Shown here one piece after another: positions 28,014-39,732 of a stretch of 64,000 bases of DNA (its first letter is position 1; each line of letters starts with the position of its first letter). The notes below the pieces were generated by a model. It was not told the origin of the DNA, did not search any database, and worked only from the letters and a program-made list of their open reading frames with translations. The position numbers were made by a program, and so were the translations under genes. The stretch is from Enchytraeus crypticus (taxonomy: Eukaryota; Annelida; Clitellata; Enchytraeida; Enchytraeidae): the NCBI GenBank assembly GCA_905160935.1, contig CAJHZI010000779.1, forward strand, positions 226,001-290,000, given 5' to 3'.

Positions 28014-31000
28014 GTAAGTCAAAGTTTTAGGTCGTTTTTATATTTTTTGTTGTTTCTATTAAATGGTGTTAATGTGAAATGGATACAGACAGCTATATTA
28101 TTGTTTAACATAAATAACATATACAATTCGACGACTAAACTGCAGTTCGTGAATATTTATCCTAGTGGCAGGTCCAATATTTATATTTCTGTCACTCACA
28201 TCCTGTCAATGTTCATATTTTTATTCACAGTCAAAGGCGACGATACCAAACTTTAATGTAGCCTTTAACTAGGAAACAAATTGCATCAAAATTGGTTTCC
28301 TACAATTTCCTTTGTTTCCCGTCTATGACTAGTAGCCTCCTACGGCACCTACAGATTACGGTTGGTGTATTGTCAATTTCGTGATCATGATCACACATAT
28401 TCAAGAACTGCAGTGGTCTAGCTGCTATATCGGTTGTGGCATATTGTTACTCGATTCATTGTTAGTCAATTAGCAACACTGTGACAATTTACATGGAAAC
28501 ATTTCTTATATAAAATGTACCTATTAGATTTTAATTATTTGACAGATTGATTAATTGATTCTTAAATCATTGTATAGTGGCATACTAATTAGAATACGGT
28601 TATGAAGCACAATTATTTGATAGAATTGAATTAGTAATGAGAACTTGTAATAAATAAGATAAATATGTATTGAATTAGATGAATCTGAGATGAATTAGAT
28701 GAATCTCTGATGACTTAGATGAAGTTGCGATAAATTACATGAATCTGTGATGAATTAGATAAATTAGATGAATCTGCAATGAATTAGGTGAATCTCTGAT
28801 GATTTAGATGAATCTCTGATGATTTAGATGAATCTCTGATGAATTAGATGAAATCAAATCTGCGCTTACATCGAATTCGCTCAATTTTAACTCACTCAGT
28901 CTGCATAGAACTCTCTCAGTGCACTGCCTACTGGCATGTCCATGGTATATGTGTAGTAGTATGTGCATAAATAAGTTACAAGATGGCGGGGTCAGGTGGC
29001 AGAACGTAACCTGTGGGGTAACTCGTTTTAATCTAATTTCTATTGTCTGATGAACGCTGATTCCACCAGACGGGCGGGGCCACTAATTTAAACAGACGGC
29101 TCTCGGCTGATCTTAGGGCTGAAAGGGTAGGGGAGGGGGGATATTCTGAGCTAGGGGACAGGCGCCCCCAGGCCAAAATTTTCTAAAATCTTTTTTCTCT
29201 GTGTGACCGGCCACTCTTGTGTTTGTTTCAATTACTCCATCAGTGTTTTTATTGGTGCATATATTTGATGCAGTTATAATTTATTATAATCGAATTGAAA
29301 ACGAACAAATTTCTGTATTCGGCGAAATTATAATCAAAGTGATACAATCATCCGTGATGATATGATAAAAATTAATATCAGTGTCTCTCCCAATAACAAA
29401 ATTAAAGAATATCTAAGTAGTGCAGTGCCATAATTATATTTTGCACTACTTGTGCTCTTTTGTTGATATTTAACACATTTTTAATTTACTAAAAGTAAAC
29501 TGCCACCTCTTGTTGAAAAGATGAAGTCTCGTGGCAGAATATTTTACGTGGTCTCAAGACGTGGTCTATCGAGTCGATTAAAACAAGTGAGTCTCCAATA
29601 TAGAGCAGTTTGTAACTTAACGACAGTAATTGGGCTGAGCCGGTGGTTTGTTGGCTAGTTGTCGACAGCGGATCAGTAGGTACAGTATTCAAATTCAATG
29701 CCCTCCCCGACACTGACATTAAATATGGCTTCTGAGGTGGTCCTTTGTTACATTCCTCAGTTCTTGCTTGGTCCCCCCGTACAAAATGTGTAGTTAGCGA
29801 TTGGGCTAAGCTTCAATGACCCGGACGCAACACGGAAAGTTCGGGAACGTCATTAAGATAAGGCAACAGTTAATTGGATCAAGAGACAAACACTTTAGCC
29901 TATACTCCTCACTTGCTGTAATATTAGACAAAGACAATAACCTTAGCTTTTACCAGCTTTTTACTATATAAAAATCACAACCTCTAATATTAGAGGTTGT
30001 GATTTTTAATAGTAAAAAGCTGGTAAAAGCTAAGGTTATCGGCAGTTTCCTCAATCGAAAGCGATGTCAGTGACGGGCGAGCCCAAGATTTAAACCCAGC
30101 ACATATTGATCCGCGGTCGAGTATCTTACCGACATCGCCACTGGCTCCAGCCTAATGGTTGTATTGTCTCAACTAACAATTCCGTCGTACGATTTTACAG
30201 TTAATTTCACGTACAGTACGAGCAAATGTTTGCGCTTTATCAGATCATTCTTCTACATTTCTATTGGACTCACTGATTCCTAATTGAGAATCAACATACT
30301 AAAGATAAATTTCAGCTGGAGCAATTTTGCACTACCAAGTAAACCACTGTTGCTCGATAGAAGCAGATCTGCTGTACTGTTTTCCAGAACGGTTCCACTC
30401 CGCACGACAATTCCATTTTACTCAATATATTTCCGCGGAATATCCGGAAATACAATATCCTGTCGGGGTAGGACTAGTGAGCGATATTGCAGGACTCTGT
30501 ATATTACTTGTCACAGGAGCAGAAAGAATGGTAGACTTGACAGAGCAATCGCTTCTTACAGAGACGATAACAATTGAGGTCGAATGCTTTAAAGTTTCAT
30601 ACTTAAAAGTTTAATACTTTAAAGTTTCTGATTTAGTTTTTATTTACCAAACTCATTGCAATATTTCATCAGCTGATAATTGATTGAAACTCGGAATTCA
30701 TTTGAATGTAGCCTATTGAATTAATAAAACATTTTAATATATGAAAAATTTTGTTACAAAACGAATATCTATATAAAATGTAAATTTCAATTTGCAGTTC
30801 ACTGCAGTTAACAAATGTAGCATAATCAATTTAGTTAAATGTTGATTTTGATGTACAAAATAGGCATAGATTCCTATCTTTGTTTCCTATTCCGCTTCAG
30901 ACATGGATGACGTCCGATAATTCCAGAGTTCATTCGAGGTATCACTGGTGCTCGTATACTAGCATAGAGATGAATGGAGATCAGGTGATAGAATAGAAGA

Positions 31001-34000
31001 GTGCATACCAAGCAGAGCCCGTGCTTCTCTTATTTCTAAGTACAATAACATGAATGAGATTCAGCATGTCGTACTTGCCATAGCGATTCTAAAATAAGCC
31101 ATAGCCATATTAAACGTCAGTTTCCTGATTGATAGCAGGCCAGCGACGGAGAGAACAAGAGGATTTGGAGTTACCAATAGACCATAGGCTGTGCCCTAAT
31201 ACGAAGAATTCGATTTTCACCAAACTATGGTTAGGTGAAAGGAAGTCTTATGATGGAATTTTAGGCGAAAGATTGGTTTTAATTTAGGAATGCTGTTGAG
31301 CATTTTCCATTCATTACTTTGAGGTCTACAATCTTTTGCTGATCAGGGATTTGAATTCAGGCCTCGCGGTTCTGATGCACTCACTCTACCATTGCGCTAA
31401 GCCATGACATCTTTGGCTGCAGCCAGTGGCGATGTCAGTAAGACATTCGACCGCGCATCAGTATATACGGGCTTCAAATCCTGGGCTCTCCCGTCACTTG
31501 CGAGTGAGGAAACTGACGTTAACATTGGCTTTACCGGCTTTACCAATCTGCTTTCCTCTCTATTGCTTGTGCGCTGCGTTGGCTTGATTTCGGTCATTCA
31601 GCCAGAAACATACGAGATTTTGAGCTCCTTCTATCCTACAGTCATGTCCTAAATGACCCCCGCGAATGCGCCAGTTTAATGCAGTTTCGATGTCATCTTG
31701 GAGAACTCTTTGACCAGGACCGGCAGGATGATATCCATGCGCGTATCCATCAGCAGAGGACACTCAATTAAAATTTATTTCCATTTTATTATAGGGAGAG
31801 GTCGTCTGCGACTATAGAATTTTGCTACTCAAATCATGCATCTTTCATTGATACCTTCTCTCTCTCTCTTATCTCTCATTCTTCTTTCTCTGTCTCTCTC
31901 TATCTGTCGCTTTCTCTCTCTCTCGCTCTCTCTCTGTCTGTCTTTCTGTTTCTGTCTCGTTCTGTCTCTTTCTCTGTGTGCCTATCCGTCTGCTCGTGTA
32001 TGTTGAACTGAACGTTAAAATAGAGATTATTATAACGTTTATTTATGCATTAGAAATAAGTAAACTATTGCAGTGACTCATTGGTATGCATGTGATGAGA
32101 CTCACTTGGCATACATGTGATGAATGACTTCATGTAATGCATGCAATGATTCATCACATGCACTTCACGAAATTTAATCCAATATTTAACCGATCATCAT
32201 CCTCCTCCCTTGAATCCCAGTTTAACCAGGATCGGGATACAAATAGACCGTCTCAAATCCTCTCTGACCTACCCCACACCACCAGCCAATCCCCTATTTG
32301 AGACTTTTCCATTCGTTTATAATTTTGTAGCAATTTTTGGAGCCTAGTCAATCACCAACCGAATGCCCTTTCTGTCGTTGGTATAGATCTTAGTGCTTTG
32401 GTCGCCTTCTATGACACGTGCAGTCACTGGTTGATCAATTCTTCAAAGAACTCGAACACAACACGGGAACCAACATTTCACTGATATTGCTTCTTAATTA
32501 TAACGTTTACTTCAGGACGTCAATTCAATACTGCAAGTTTTTGCCGATGTCCCGGTCTCCCAGTCGCTTGTGTTATCCGTGATTCGTCCCTCCTCGAACG
32601 CTTACATCGCTTATATTGCTTTCAGAGGACATTGCTACGAGATATTGAAAATCTAGCCCGACAGAATAAACGAGTGATTTGGTGCTTAAGAATAGCGGGT
32701 TTTATCCAGGGGTAATCACTTTCGTCAATCTAATATCTTTTTTATTACTTTATTTTATTTTCTAATTTCTAAAATATTTTAGATTTGTCATATAGTCTTC
32801 AGTTTATAGGGATTTTTGATATCTTATATTTACTTCAAAATATTGAAGTAAATTTAAGTAAATTTTCAGAGCTAAGTACATGTATAAATTCATTAAGTTG
32901 TTTGTCTTTGCTTTAGTAATTCTGATAGTGTGTCTTATAGTAGGTCATGCTCTCTCCCCCTGACTCTCATATTTCAAACTTGGATCTCCTATTTGTGTAC
33001 CCTACATGTTTACATGATTTCCTGAATTTTCATATATTTCTTTGCGTGTTTACTTGTTTACCTACATGCTTACCTGACAGCTTATTCGATAATACTATTT
33101 AGTACCGAAGGGCTTTTGCTTAAGCAGAATGTCATATGTCTTATTTACATAAAACAACAGTGGAGGATCCAGGGGGGCCCAGGGGGCCTGGGCCCCCCTT
33201 AGGTCCGCCGATAAAAAGTTTAAACTATACTTTCATTGTTTCTATGGCAATTTCGATGTTTAAATGTATTAGTAATGGGGGTTAGGGGGGCCCGGGGGGG
33301 GTAAGACAGGGTATATTTTCAATGTTTCTATGGCAATTTCGATGTGTAAATATGTTAGCAATGGCAATGGTTAGGGGGGCCCGGGGGGTACGATAGGGAA
33401 AGCAAGTTCCAGGATATACTAGGAGCCCTGTATAATGGAAAAGGCCCGAAAAATGTTGATCGTTTCACTAATTCTGAATTTTCAATTGAACCAATGCATA
33501 ACCAATACATTGGAGTCAAAAAGGGTGTAGGTAAAAAATGTGAACTCTGTCCCGTAGCAGTGGTGCAAACAGCCTTGACTGGGAGGGTCTTAGGCCCCCC
33601 AACCGCCAAAATTAGGTAACTTTTGTAATTCGTCGCGATTCGCAGAGTTTCTTCAGAGGTGAAAAAAATTAACCCAGCTACTATTCCAAAACAAATGTAG
33701 GATTTTAGGTTTTCCCCTGACTTTAGTACGGGTATGAACGGGGGGTGGGGTAAGGTACGTGATACACTCACTCTATGAGCCGAACGCAATAGTGAATAAA
33801 TTTTGAGCCCCCCCCCCACAGAAATTTGTCTGGTCGAGTCACATGTCCTGAAGAAGGCGGGGCGTAAGCAAAAAATATACACTCTCAAAAAAAAAGTTGG
33901 GCCCCCCTTAAAAAATTCCTGGATCCGCACCTGCAAAACAACCTCAATATTTCTGTTTAATCAACCATATAGAAAAGTAAACAATCAATTAGATATAAGT

Positions 34001-36394
34001 ACAACCAGTGCTCCTCTAACTACTGCAACAGCAGACGTTATCTTGTCTCAACATCTCTGCAGCTATTGGGTCCATTTTCTAATGTCTGCGCATTTGTTCA
34101 TTTGTATTGTGAACTAACGTCAAAAGTCAAAACAGCCACTGATACTGCAGTATCAGCTGCTACCGTTACTGGTGTTGTCTGTGCTGCTGCAGCTGCTACT
34201 GTTACTTCTGCTACTGTTACTGCTGTTACTGTCTGTGCTGCTGCAGCTGCTACTGTTACTGCTGCAGCTTATCTTACAGTTTCTGATGCTGCTACTACTA
34301 ACGTTCCTACAAGGCGATTAGTACTTCTACAACTACTGCAATTATAACTGATAAATAGGCTGCTACAGCAGCAATTTCAGCTGTTGCAGCTGTTGCAGCT
34401 GTTGCAGCTGTTGCAGCTGTTGCAGTATTGACATGATTGATATTGAATTCCACAAGCCCACCATGTGGCATCTCCTGTACTACAAGCGTAATTAAAAACC
34501 CCTCCGTCATGGCTTCCAGGCCGTGATATTAGATTCCGCCCATCCACTGTCATTGTCCACGAAGACATTTTTAAAATGGTGTACTGGACCATTTCCCTGA
34601 TTTATCTCATTTACTCTGGCCTGAGAGGCCATGAATAACCTTTCTGCTCTTTTTCTGCTATCATTTACATTTAAGATTTGGAAAGAAATGGATGGGAACT
34701 TTTGAAATAAGATTTTAAATTATAATTCTTTGAAAACATTTTTGTACGACAAAGTTCACATTTGCCGATGTCGACAAAAAGAGGATTAGCAATCAGAATA
34801 TTTATTTCTTATATTTTATATTATATTTATATTTATTTTATATTTATTTTTACTTATTTTATATTTATTAATGTGCAGAGATAATATTTAAACAGAGTAG
34901 TCTAATGTATAAAATGTATAAAAAGTTATAAAGGAAAGGTGAAAAGTAGATTTAAGAGTATTCCAAGGTATCAAAGGATCTGCGATTATATTCACTGCCG
35001 TAATAAAATGGTTTTTATTTTGCGAAATTCTTATTTATAAAATTTTTGTTGAAGCAAAATAAAATGATAAAATAAAGTAACATTTAAACTAGTAATAAGT
35101 ATAATAATAATATTAATAATATTAATAATATACAATTATTGTTTCACTAAATATTTATCAACGTAGTTTGTTGCGCCAGGAATAAACTAGCTTGTATGAA
35201 ACAGACATTAAACGTACCTTCTGCTGTTTTTTGCAGGCTATTCAGGACCTGCACGTTGGAGCTCTACCCACGGAAAACCAGTTCAGCCCTGAAGAGGTGG
35301 CCACTCACATTATGAAGCATGCAGGGGTTGATCAGAATGGACGTTTGTATAAAGCTGACTTCATCAAAGCAGCTCTGACCAGCAACACCCTGGGAGCAAT
35401 TCTACAAGTGAGATATCTCTCCCATACTAGACTAGTTCAATAACTTATTATAAATAACAATTTATTATTAATAACAATAATAATAAAACAATATTTTTTA
35501 TTTATATATAAATTTAATAATTAAACAATTTATTATTAATATTATTTATATTATTATTATTATTATTATTATTCTTCTTCTTAAGATAATAATAATAATA
35601 ATAGCGCTCGGACGGCATGACTTGTGCCCTGGTGCAACGGTAAGTGTGCCGTATGGGACGTCACGGTCACTGACACTATGGCAAACTCCTACCTGAATAC
35701 GACTTCAGTCACAGCCGGTGGAGCTGCTGTTCATGCCGCCTCTAGGAAGTTGGATAAACACCGTGATCTGTCCTTAGGATATGAAGTTGTTCCAGTGGCC
35801 ATTGAAGCCATGGGCCCGATGAATCCCGAAGGAGTTGACTTTATTAATGGCATAGGCAGACTTATTGCAGAGCAAACCGGCGATAAGCGAGAGACATCTT
35901 TTCTTTGGCAAAGGCTTTCCATGACTTTGCAAAGATTTAATGCAGTCTGCTTCAACAATTCTTTTAAGCCGTTTGATGACCTCGAGTAGCCGGGCGGCGA
36001 TTCAGCACGTATTGCTTGAATCGTTTTTATCAAACCCCAGGTTCTTTACACCGCGGTAAAAAAATAAAATAAAAATAAAAATAAAAATAATAATTATTAT
36101 TATTATTCTTATTACTCTGTTTAGGGTACGATCAAGGCAGCGGATTCGCCCTATCTGCGCCGTAAGGAGCGCCGAGGTAGCCTGGGGATACCGCTCCACC
36201 ACCATCCACATCATCAGGACCACCTGCACCAGGAACACCTGCAAGAAGACAGCCAGGCCAGGAGGGACAGCGAGACCCCCTCACACGGGTCTGGTAGGGC
36301 AGGGGCTTCCAGCCTCGAGGTCCCTGATGTGAACCGTAGAGCCAGTCTCACCCCGGAGATGTTGGACTTCGACGCCATGGTTCTTAAACATTAG
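27633..36394 (+). CDS. Neuronal-calcium-sensor-like EF-hand protein, three exons
   Basis: Recoverin/NCS-type calcium sensor, expected on the inner face of membranes. Exons 27633-28013, 35237-35407 and 36125-36394 (all phase 0, GT-AG) give 273 residues. MGNQKSS fits N-myristoylation. YRQFRKDCPD marks the family's inactive EF1. EF2 loop DKDQKGFIDFRQ (74-85) has Gln where Glu is usual at position 12; EF3 DSEHLNYLTKES (110-121) and EF4 GVDQNGRLYKAD (157-168) lack several ligands. Ordinary members end near residue 190; here exon 3 adds about 85 residues with HHHPHHQDHLHQEH and two PKA-type sites, RRGS (200-203) and RRAS (255-258). The start is set by the first ATG and the family N-terminus. Subfamily (neurocalcin, KChIP or other) not assignable. 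Confidence 0.87.
28260..28679. other. Start of the 7.2 kb intron 1, nothing recognised
   Basis: AT-rich; no exon or repeat family seen. Confidence 0.5.
28680..28860 (+). repeat. Tandem repeat, unit about 21-24 bases
   Basis: 'gatgaatctctgatgattta' and 'gatgaattagat' variants, about eight units. Confidence 0.85.
28905..28957 (-). mobile_element. Family D 3' end fragment
   Basis: 'tcagtgcactgcctactggc' and 'atgtccatggtatat' are the reverse of the family end. Confidence 0.6.
28958..29936. other. Intron 1, nothing recognised
   Basis: Locally GC-richer near 29090-29170 with G runs; no exon. 29740-29860 has weak family E/D traces. Confidence 0.45.
29937..30039. repeat. Spacer-less palindrome, about 51-base arms
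   Basis: The arms meet at 29988/29989 (cctctaat-attagagg) and match except for one indel. The outer part is the SINE-A 3' end in both directions, so the right arm continues into the SINE-A copy at 30015-30152. Confidence 0.9.
30015..30152 (-). mobile_element. SINE-A copy
   Basis: Full length in reverse complement: head 'gctggagccagtggcgatgt', boxes A and B, 3' end inside the palindrome. Confidence 0.82.
30153..31410. other. Intron 1, nothing recognised except a SINE-B trace
   Basis: 31320-31400 keeps a reverse tRNA-like head ('gatttgaattcaggcctcg', 'accattgcgctaagcc'). Overlapping open frames near 30284-30614 have no family resemblance. Confidence 0.45.
31411..31545 (+). mobile_element. SINE-A copy
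   Basis: 'gccagtggcgatgtcagtaa', 'gcttcaaatcctgggctctc', 'gaggaaactgacgttaaca' and 'ttggctttaccggcttt'. A short internal deletion removes part of the core. Confidence 0.82.
31855..31990. repeat. CT-rich imperfect microsatellite
   Basis: CT with TCTG and TTTC interruptions. Confidence 0.88.
32190..32490 (+). repeat. Family E, longest copy
   Basis: 'cccttgaatcccagttta', 'accaggatcgggatac', 'cccctatttgagacttttcc', 'agcaatttttggagcctag', 'caccaaccgaatgccctttc', 'gaacacaacacgggaac'. Joins the two halves seen separately at 16.8 and 20.1 kb. Confidence 0.7.
32491..33149. other. Intron 1, nothing recognised
   Basis: AT-rich, no repeat family or exon identified. Confidence 0.5.
33158..33933. mobile_element. 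Non-autonomous hAT-like DNA transposon
   Basis: Terminal inverted repeats CAGTGGAGGATCCAGG (left) and CAGGTGCGGATCCAGG (right, reverse complement), 14 of 16 matching. Flanked by 8-base direct repeats taaaacaa (33150-33157) and caaaacaa (33934-33941), 7 of 8 matching, the hAT target-site size. 776 bases, no transposase. The inside has a roughly 90-base segment repeated twice around 'ttctatggcaatttcgatgt' and G/C homopolymer runs. Confidence 0.8.
34140..34430 (+). repeat. GCT/GTT-based tandem repeats
   Basis: 'gctgctactgttactgctg' units to about 34270 and 'gttgcagct' units at 34380-34428. The Ala/Thr/Val-rich frames come from the repeat. Confidence 0.85.
34431..35236. other. End of intron 1, nothing recognised
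   Basis: AT-rich, with (AAT)n near 35101-35135 before the exon 2 acceptor. Confidence 0.5.
35237..35407 (+). CDS. Calcium sensor exon 2
   Basis: Acceptor 'tgttttttgcag', donor 'gtgaga'. 57 codons AIQDLHVGAL to NTLGAILQ: rest of EF3 and EF4. Confidence 0.88.
35607..36110 (+). mobile_element. Non-LTR retrotransposon 3' fragment, second copy
   Basis: Nearly identical to 7690-8150, with the same VWDVTV.DTMANSYLNTT reading, poly-A-rich and AAT tail. 5'-truncated and bounded on the left by (AAT)n. Fills most of the 717-base intron 2, with its tail reaching almost to the acceptor. Confidence 0.75.
36125..36394 (+). CDS. Calcium sensor exon 3: C-terminal extension
   Basis: Acceptor 'attactctgtttag', phase 0, stop TAG. 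89 residues: GTIKAADSPYLRRKERRGSL, His/Gln-rich block, Ser-rich part, then NRRASLTPEMLDFDAMVLKH. GC-rich, codon-like, unlike flanking AT-rich sequence. Confidence 0.82.
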   Translation, partial: GTIKAADSPYLRRKERRGSLGIPLHHHPHHQDHLHQEHLQEDSQARRDSETPSHGSGRAGASSLEVPDVNRRASLTPEMLDFDAMVLKH

Positions 36395-36399
36395 AGATA

Positions 36400-36676
36400 A
36401 AGAGAGAGAGAGGGGGAAGAGAAAGAGGGAGGAAGAGCGAGAGAGGGAAAGAGAGAGAGAGAGAGAGACGGGGGAGGGAACGAGAAGAAGAGAGAGAGAT
36501 AGAAATAGGAAGAAAGAGAACAAGGAAGTGAAAGAAAGAGAGAGAGAGAGGAAGAGAGAGAGAGAGAGAGAGGAAGGACAGAAAGAGCAAGAAAGAGAGA
36601 GAATAAGAAATAGAGAGAGAGGAAGAGAGACAGAGAGAGCGAGAAAGAGAGAGAGAGAGAGGAATATAGAGAGTGT

Positions 36677-36727
<51 letters not shown>

Positions 36728-36762
36728 GAGAGAAAAAGAGGCGAGGGAAGGCGAGAAAGAGA
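36400..36762 (+). repeat. GA-rich tract forming the 3' UTR
   Basis: Begins within ten bases of the stop codon and continues for about 360 bases as GA with GAAA/GGAA variants. Confidence 0.93.
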
Positions 36763-36847
36763 GTCTTATAATGACGAGAGTGCTGTGATATGAATTATGA
36801 AGTATTGCAGAAGAATGTGATATCTTTCTATTTTAGTGATATGATTT

Positions 36848-36853
36848 AATAAA
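36848..36853 (+). promoter_or_regulatory. Candidate poly(A) signal AATAAA of calcium sensor
   Basis: First canonical hexamer after the GA tract, about 455 bases after the stop. Confidence 0.55.
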
Positions 36854-36960
36854 GCATGCCTAATTTAAAAACTAGCTGACGTATACACCTGGATGCATAC
36901 ATGAGACAGATACGAGGGTTTCATAAATGCGAGGCCAAAAAGACAAATACAAGGGTATAT

Positions 36961-37055
36961 ACATGTAAATGAACTAAATTGCTTAACGGTTTAAATATGT
37001 GGTATTAAAAGTGATAGTTAACAGTATAGTTGATCATGATTTCACTATAGTGCTG
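36961..37055 (+). mobile_element. SINE-B 3' fragment
   Basis: 'aaattgcttaacggttta', 'attaaaagtgatag' and 'gttgatcatgatttcactat'. Confidence 0.65.
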
Positions 37056-37087
37056 GTTTAATTTTACTATTAATACTCTTTAGACTT

Positions 37088-37155
37088 GAATTGGTTTAAA
37101 ATTTGGTTTAAAATTTGGTTTAAAATTTGGTTTAAAATTTGGTTTAAAATTTGGC
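37088..37155 (+). repeat. 12-base tandem repeat (tttggtttaaaa)
   Basis: About five perfect units. Confidence 0.93.
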
Positions 37156-38289
37156 ATAACATTATAAACTGTGTTGTGCATCTATTTAATAATTTTAATT
37201 CTTCAAATACAGTACAATAATTACTGCGCATTCGTTCTATTTAAACTTTGTTTCCTACAAATCAGTTACCATGGACATATTTGCTGAAGATGAGTAGGCC
37301 TATATATTCACATATGTTGTTTCTAAGACTTGAATGGCTTGGTAGTGCTTGATGTTGTTTTGATAGCCTAGTTGAATTTGATTTTACATTTTAGTTAATG
37401 TTGTTGTTGTTGCAGTTGTTAATATCTACCTGCTAAAATTATAGCGCACCTTAGCATTTGTTGCACATCTTTTGCATTTATTACAACATGAGTATTGAAC
37501 AACGCGGATGTATTACACAGATATCTTACAGAAATTAAATCAGTTTAATTTTGATGTTCTGTTTTGTAATTTTCTATTCAATAGTAGCTTATCCACTATT
37601 CGCCTCGTTGCACGTTGCTAGAGAGGTATGGCTTCCGACTGCGGATGGATGGGCGTAGATTTCAAATCCTCTAAGTGACAATCTTTGTTACCGTTTCAAA
37701 ACATCAAAGGGACATTAAGCAGGGTTAATATCCTTTAACTTCTAATAGAATTAAATTTATTATCAAAACATCTAGAATCGATTTGGCAGCAATTACTCAT
37801 TCCTTCGATATGGCAGCATTGATTTACTCATTCTGTATGGCAAAAGTTAGATTTACTCTCTCTATATGGTAGTACAGATCTAGTCCCTATCTTCGCTCCT
37901 GCGTTGATCTTCTTTGATAGATTATTGGCAGAGCTCGCCCCACCACTGAGCGATATATTTTTCAATTTATTGCATTTATCGTTTAATCTTCGACTAACTT
38001 TCCGTCAATCCATCATACTCCGTGCTCCAGATCCGACATTCATTTTATTATAGACCAGCCTTTCCCTTCTGGATCCGGAAACTGGATAACTAACCGTAAA
38101 GCGAACGCAAAGAAGATGTTCGGCAGAACACCACAGAAGACAATGGAAAACCACTACAGAGAAATGTTTTTTAGATGAAGGCATCAAGCGCAGGAGTGTA
38201 AGAGAATATTTATGACATATTTTAAGGATAAATTATTTGGAGTGATTTACAATCTCATTGATAAATGATATTGCCATACATGTGAGACT
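37156..38289. other. No gene recognised
   Basis: AT-rich intergenic sequence; a tRNA-like trace near 37630-37670 is too degenerate to call. Confidence 0.5.
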
Positions 38290-38690
38290 GTTATATCCAG
38301 TTCTCTGCCAAGTGGCAAGTCCAAGGCACATGCTAGTACTCGCATGCTGTTTTTACGCTCCATAAGGTGCACACCATCGATTGAAGGGTATGAAATAACG
38401 ATAAATGATTGAATAATTTAAATAATAATAACAATAATTAATGATTAACAATAAATATAATAATAACGATTGGCGATTTAAATAAAGATTAACGAGTGTG
38501 GGAATTCTATCAAAAAGACTGTGACTTATCCACAGCTAAGGTAGCCTATAGCTCGGTAATAATATGGCTTCTGAGGCAATTTCACGTTGCCTTCCTCAGT
38601 TCATTCTCATTTGCCTCTTACGACACGTGTGGTTTATGGTTAGTCTATTCCTCACTGTCCCGGACTCAACACGGATACGTTTCATTGATA
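38290..38690 (-). mobile_element. Family D copy, split
   Basis: Reverse complement order: 'gaggaaggcaacgtgaaat', 'ccatattattaccgagctat', 'ttatggagcgtaaaaacagc', 'ccttggacttgccacttgg'. An AT-rich segment (38395-38490) interrupts it. Confidence 0.65.
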
Positions 38691-38829
38691 ACTGCTGCAG
38701 GTGTATTCTGATGTGTAGTTCTATACGGTTTAAAATAATAATAGATCTGAGTAAGAAAAAGTGAAAGTAATGAAGCTAAAAAGGGCGATTACGAATAGGA
38801 ACAGAGCTAATCCTTATAAACTATCACTC

Positions 38830-38990
38830 CTAATTGCCCATTTTACGGCATGTCAATAGCTAGCTATAGAAGGTTTTATCGAAGGGATAGTTACTTTTCG
38901 ATTTTCCGAACACTTGTTGACTCGCTAAAGTCCGCTTAGGTACCGGCTGACTTATCGTCTAAAATTCCACCGAATAAAAAGTGATTAAGT
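38830..38990 (+). repeat. Family F copy
   Basis: 'gaaggttttatcgaaggg', 'atagttacttttcgatt', 'gacttatcgtctaaaattcc' match 5920-6070. Confidence 0.65.
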
Positions 38991-38999
38991 CGAATAAAT

Positions 39000-39417
39000 G
39001 AAAGTGCCATTAATTATACACTTACATGAATTGAAAGAATGCATATAAGAATGAGCTTAATTCGACAATAAGACACTGTTCTTTCCCTATGCCACTGGTT
39101 AGACTACAGGATGCAACCAGCAAGTGCTGACATAACAACGTTACGTTAATCCCTCTTTATACTTATTAGAAGAGTTTCATTAGTTCAGCCTGGGTCAGCG
39201 TTACCGAATAAAAAAGAACCGAGTTGTCTCACGTGGGAATCCATCGATTATATTGAGCTGTGGAGATGGGAAATTCGTGGATTTATGAAGGAACGTTTCA
39301 TTTCTATATCAATCTTCAGGGAATACTGCTTCCACTCTGGTGTCCGGGAGAGAGAAGCTAAACCTCTAGAAACTTCTTCATTTGATCGTTTAAGATTATC
39401 CATAGCTATTTGTCTCT
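39000..39417. other. No gene recognised
   Basis: Intergenic; no family resemblance in either strand. Confidence 0.5.
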
Positions 39418-39420
39418 CCG

Positions 39421-39478
<58 letters not shown>

Positions 39479-39496
39479 TCTCTCTCTCCCTTTCTC
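39418..39496. repeat. (CT)n microsatellite
   Basis: Near-perfect CT repeat. Confidence 0.95.
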
Positions 39497-39732
39497 AACT
39501 TACATAGAAATCTTAACGGGTACACGAAAGTTTCAATTCAAATGCCATAAAACTGAGTTAAACTTTATTACATACACTTTTTTTATTCATTCATATATGT
39601 TCACGTTGAAATACACTTTGTTTCTCAGAGCAATAGCATTCACTGTGATATTCAGTCTAAGACAGGCCTACATAAAAATGGGTAAAATGGTTGGTAAACA
39701 TCTGAACACATCATCAGTTCCTTGAGTTCTGA

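Noticed and set aside
30284-30614. Two overlapping frames of about 95 codons
   Set aside because: Mutually overlapping in different frames, no family resemblance, no splice sites in phase with the calcium-sensor gene.
33355-33936. 193-codon minus-strand frame
   Set aside because: Lies wholly inside the non-autonomous hAT-like element, has no transposase motif and comes from low-complexity G/C runs.
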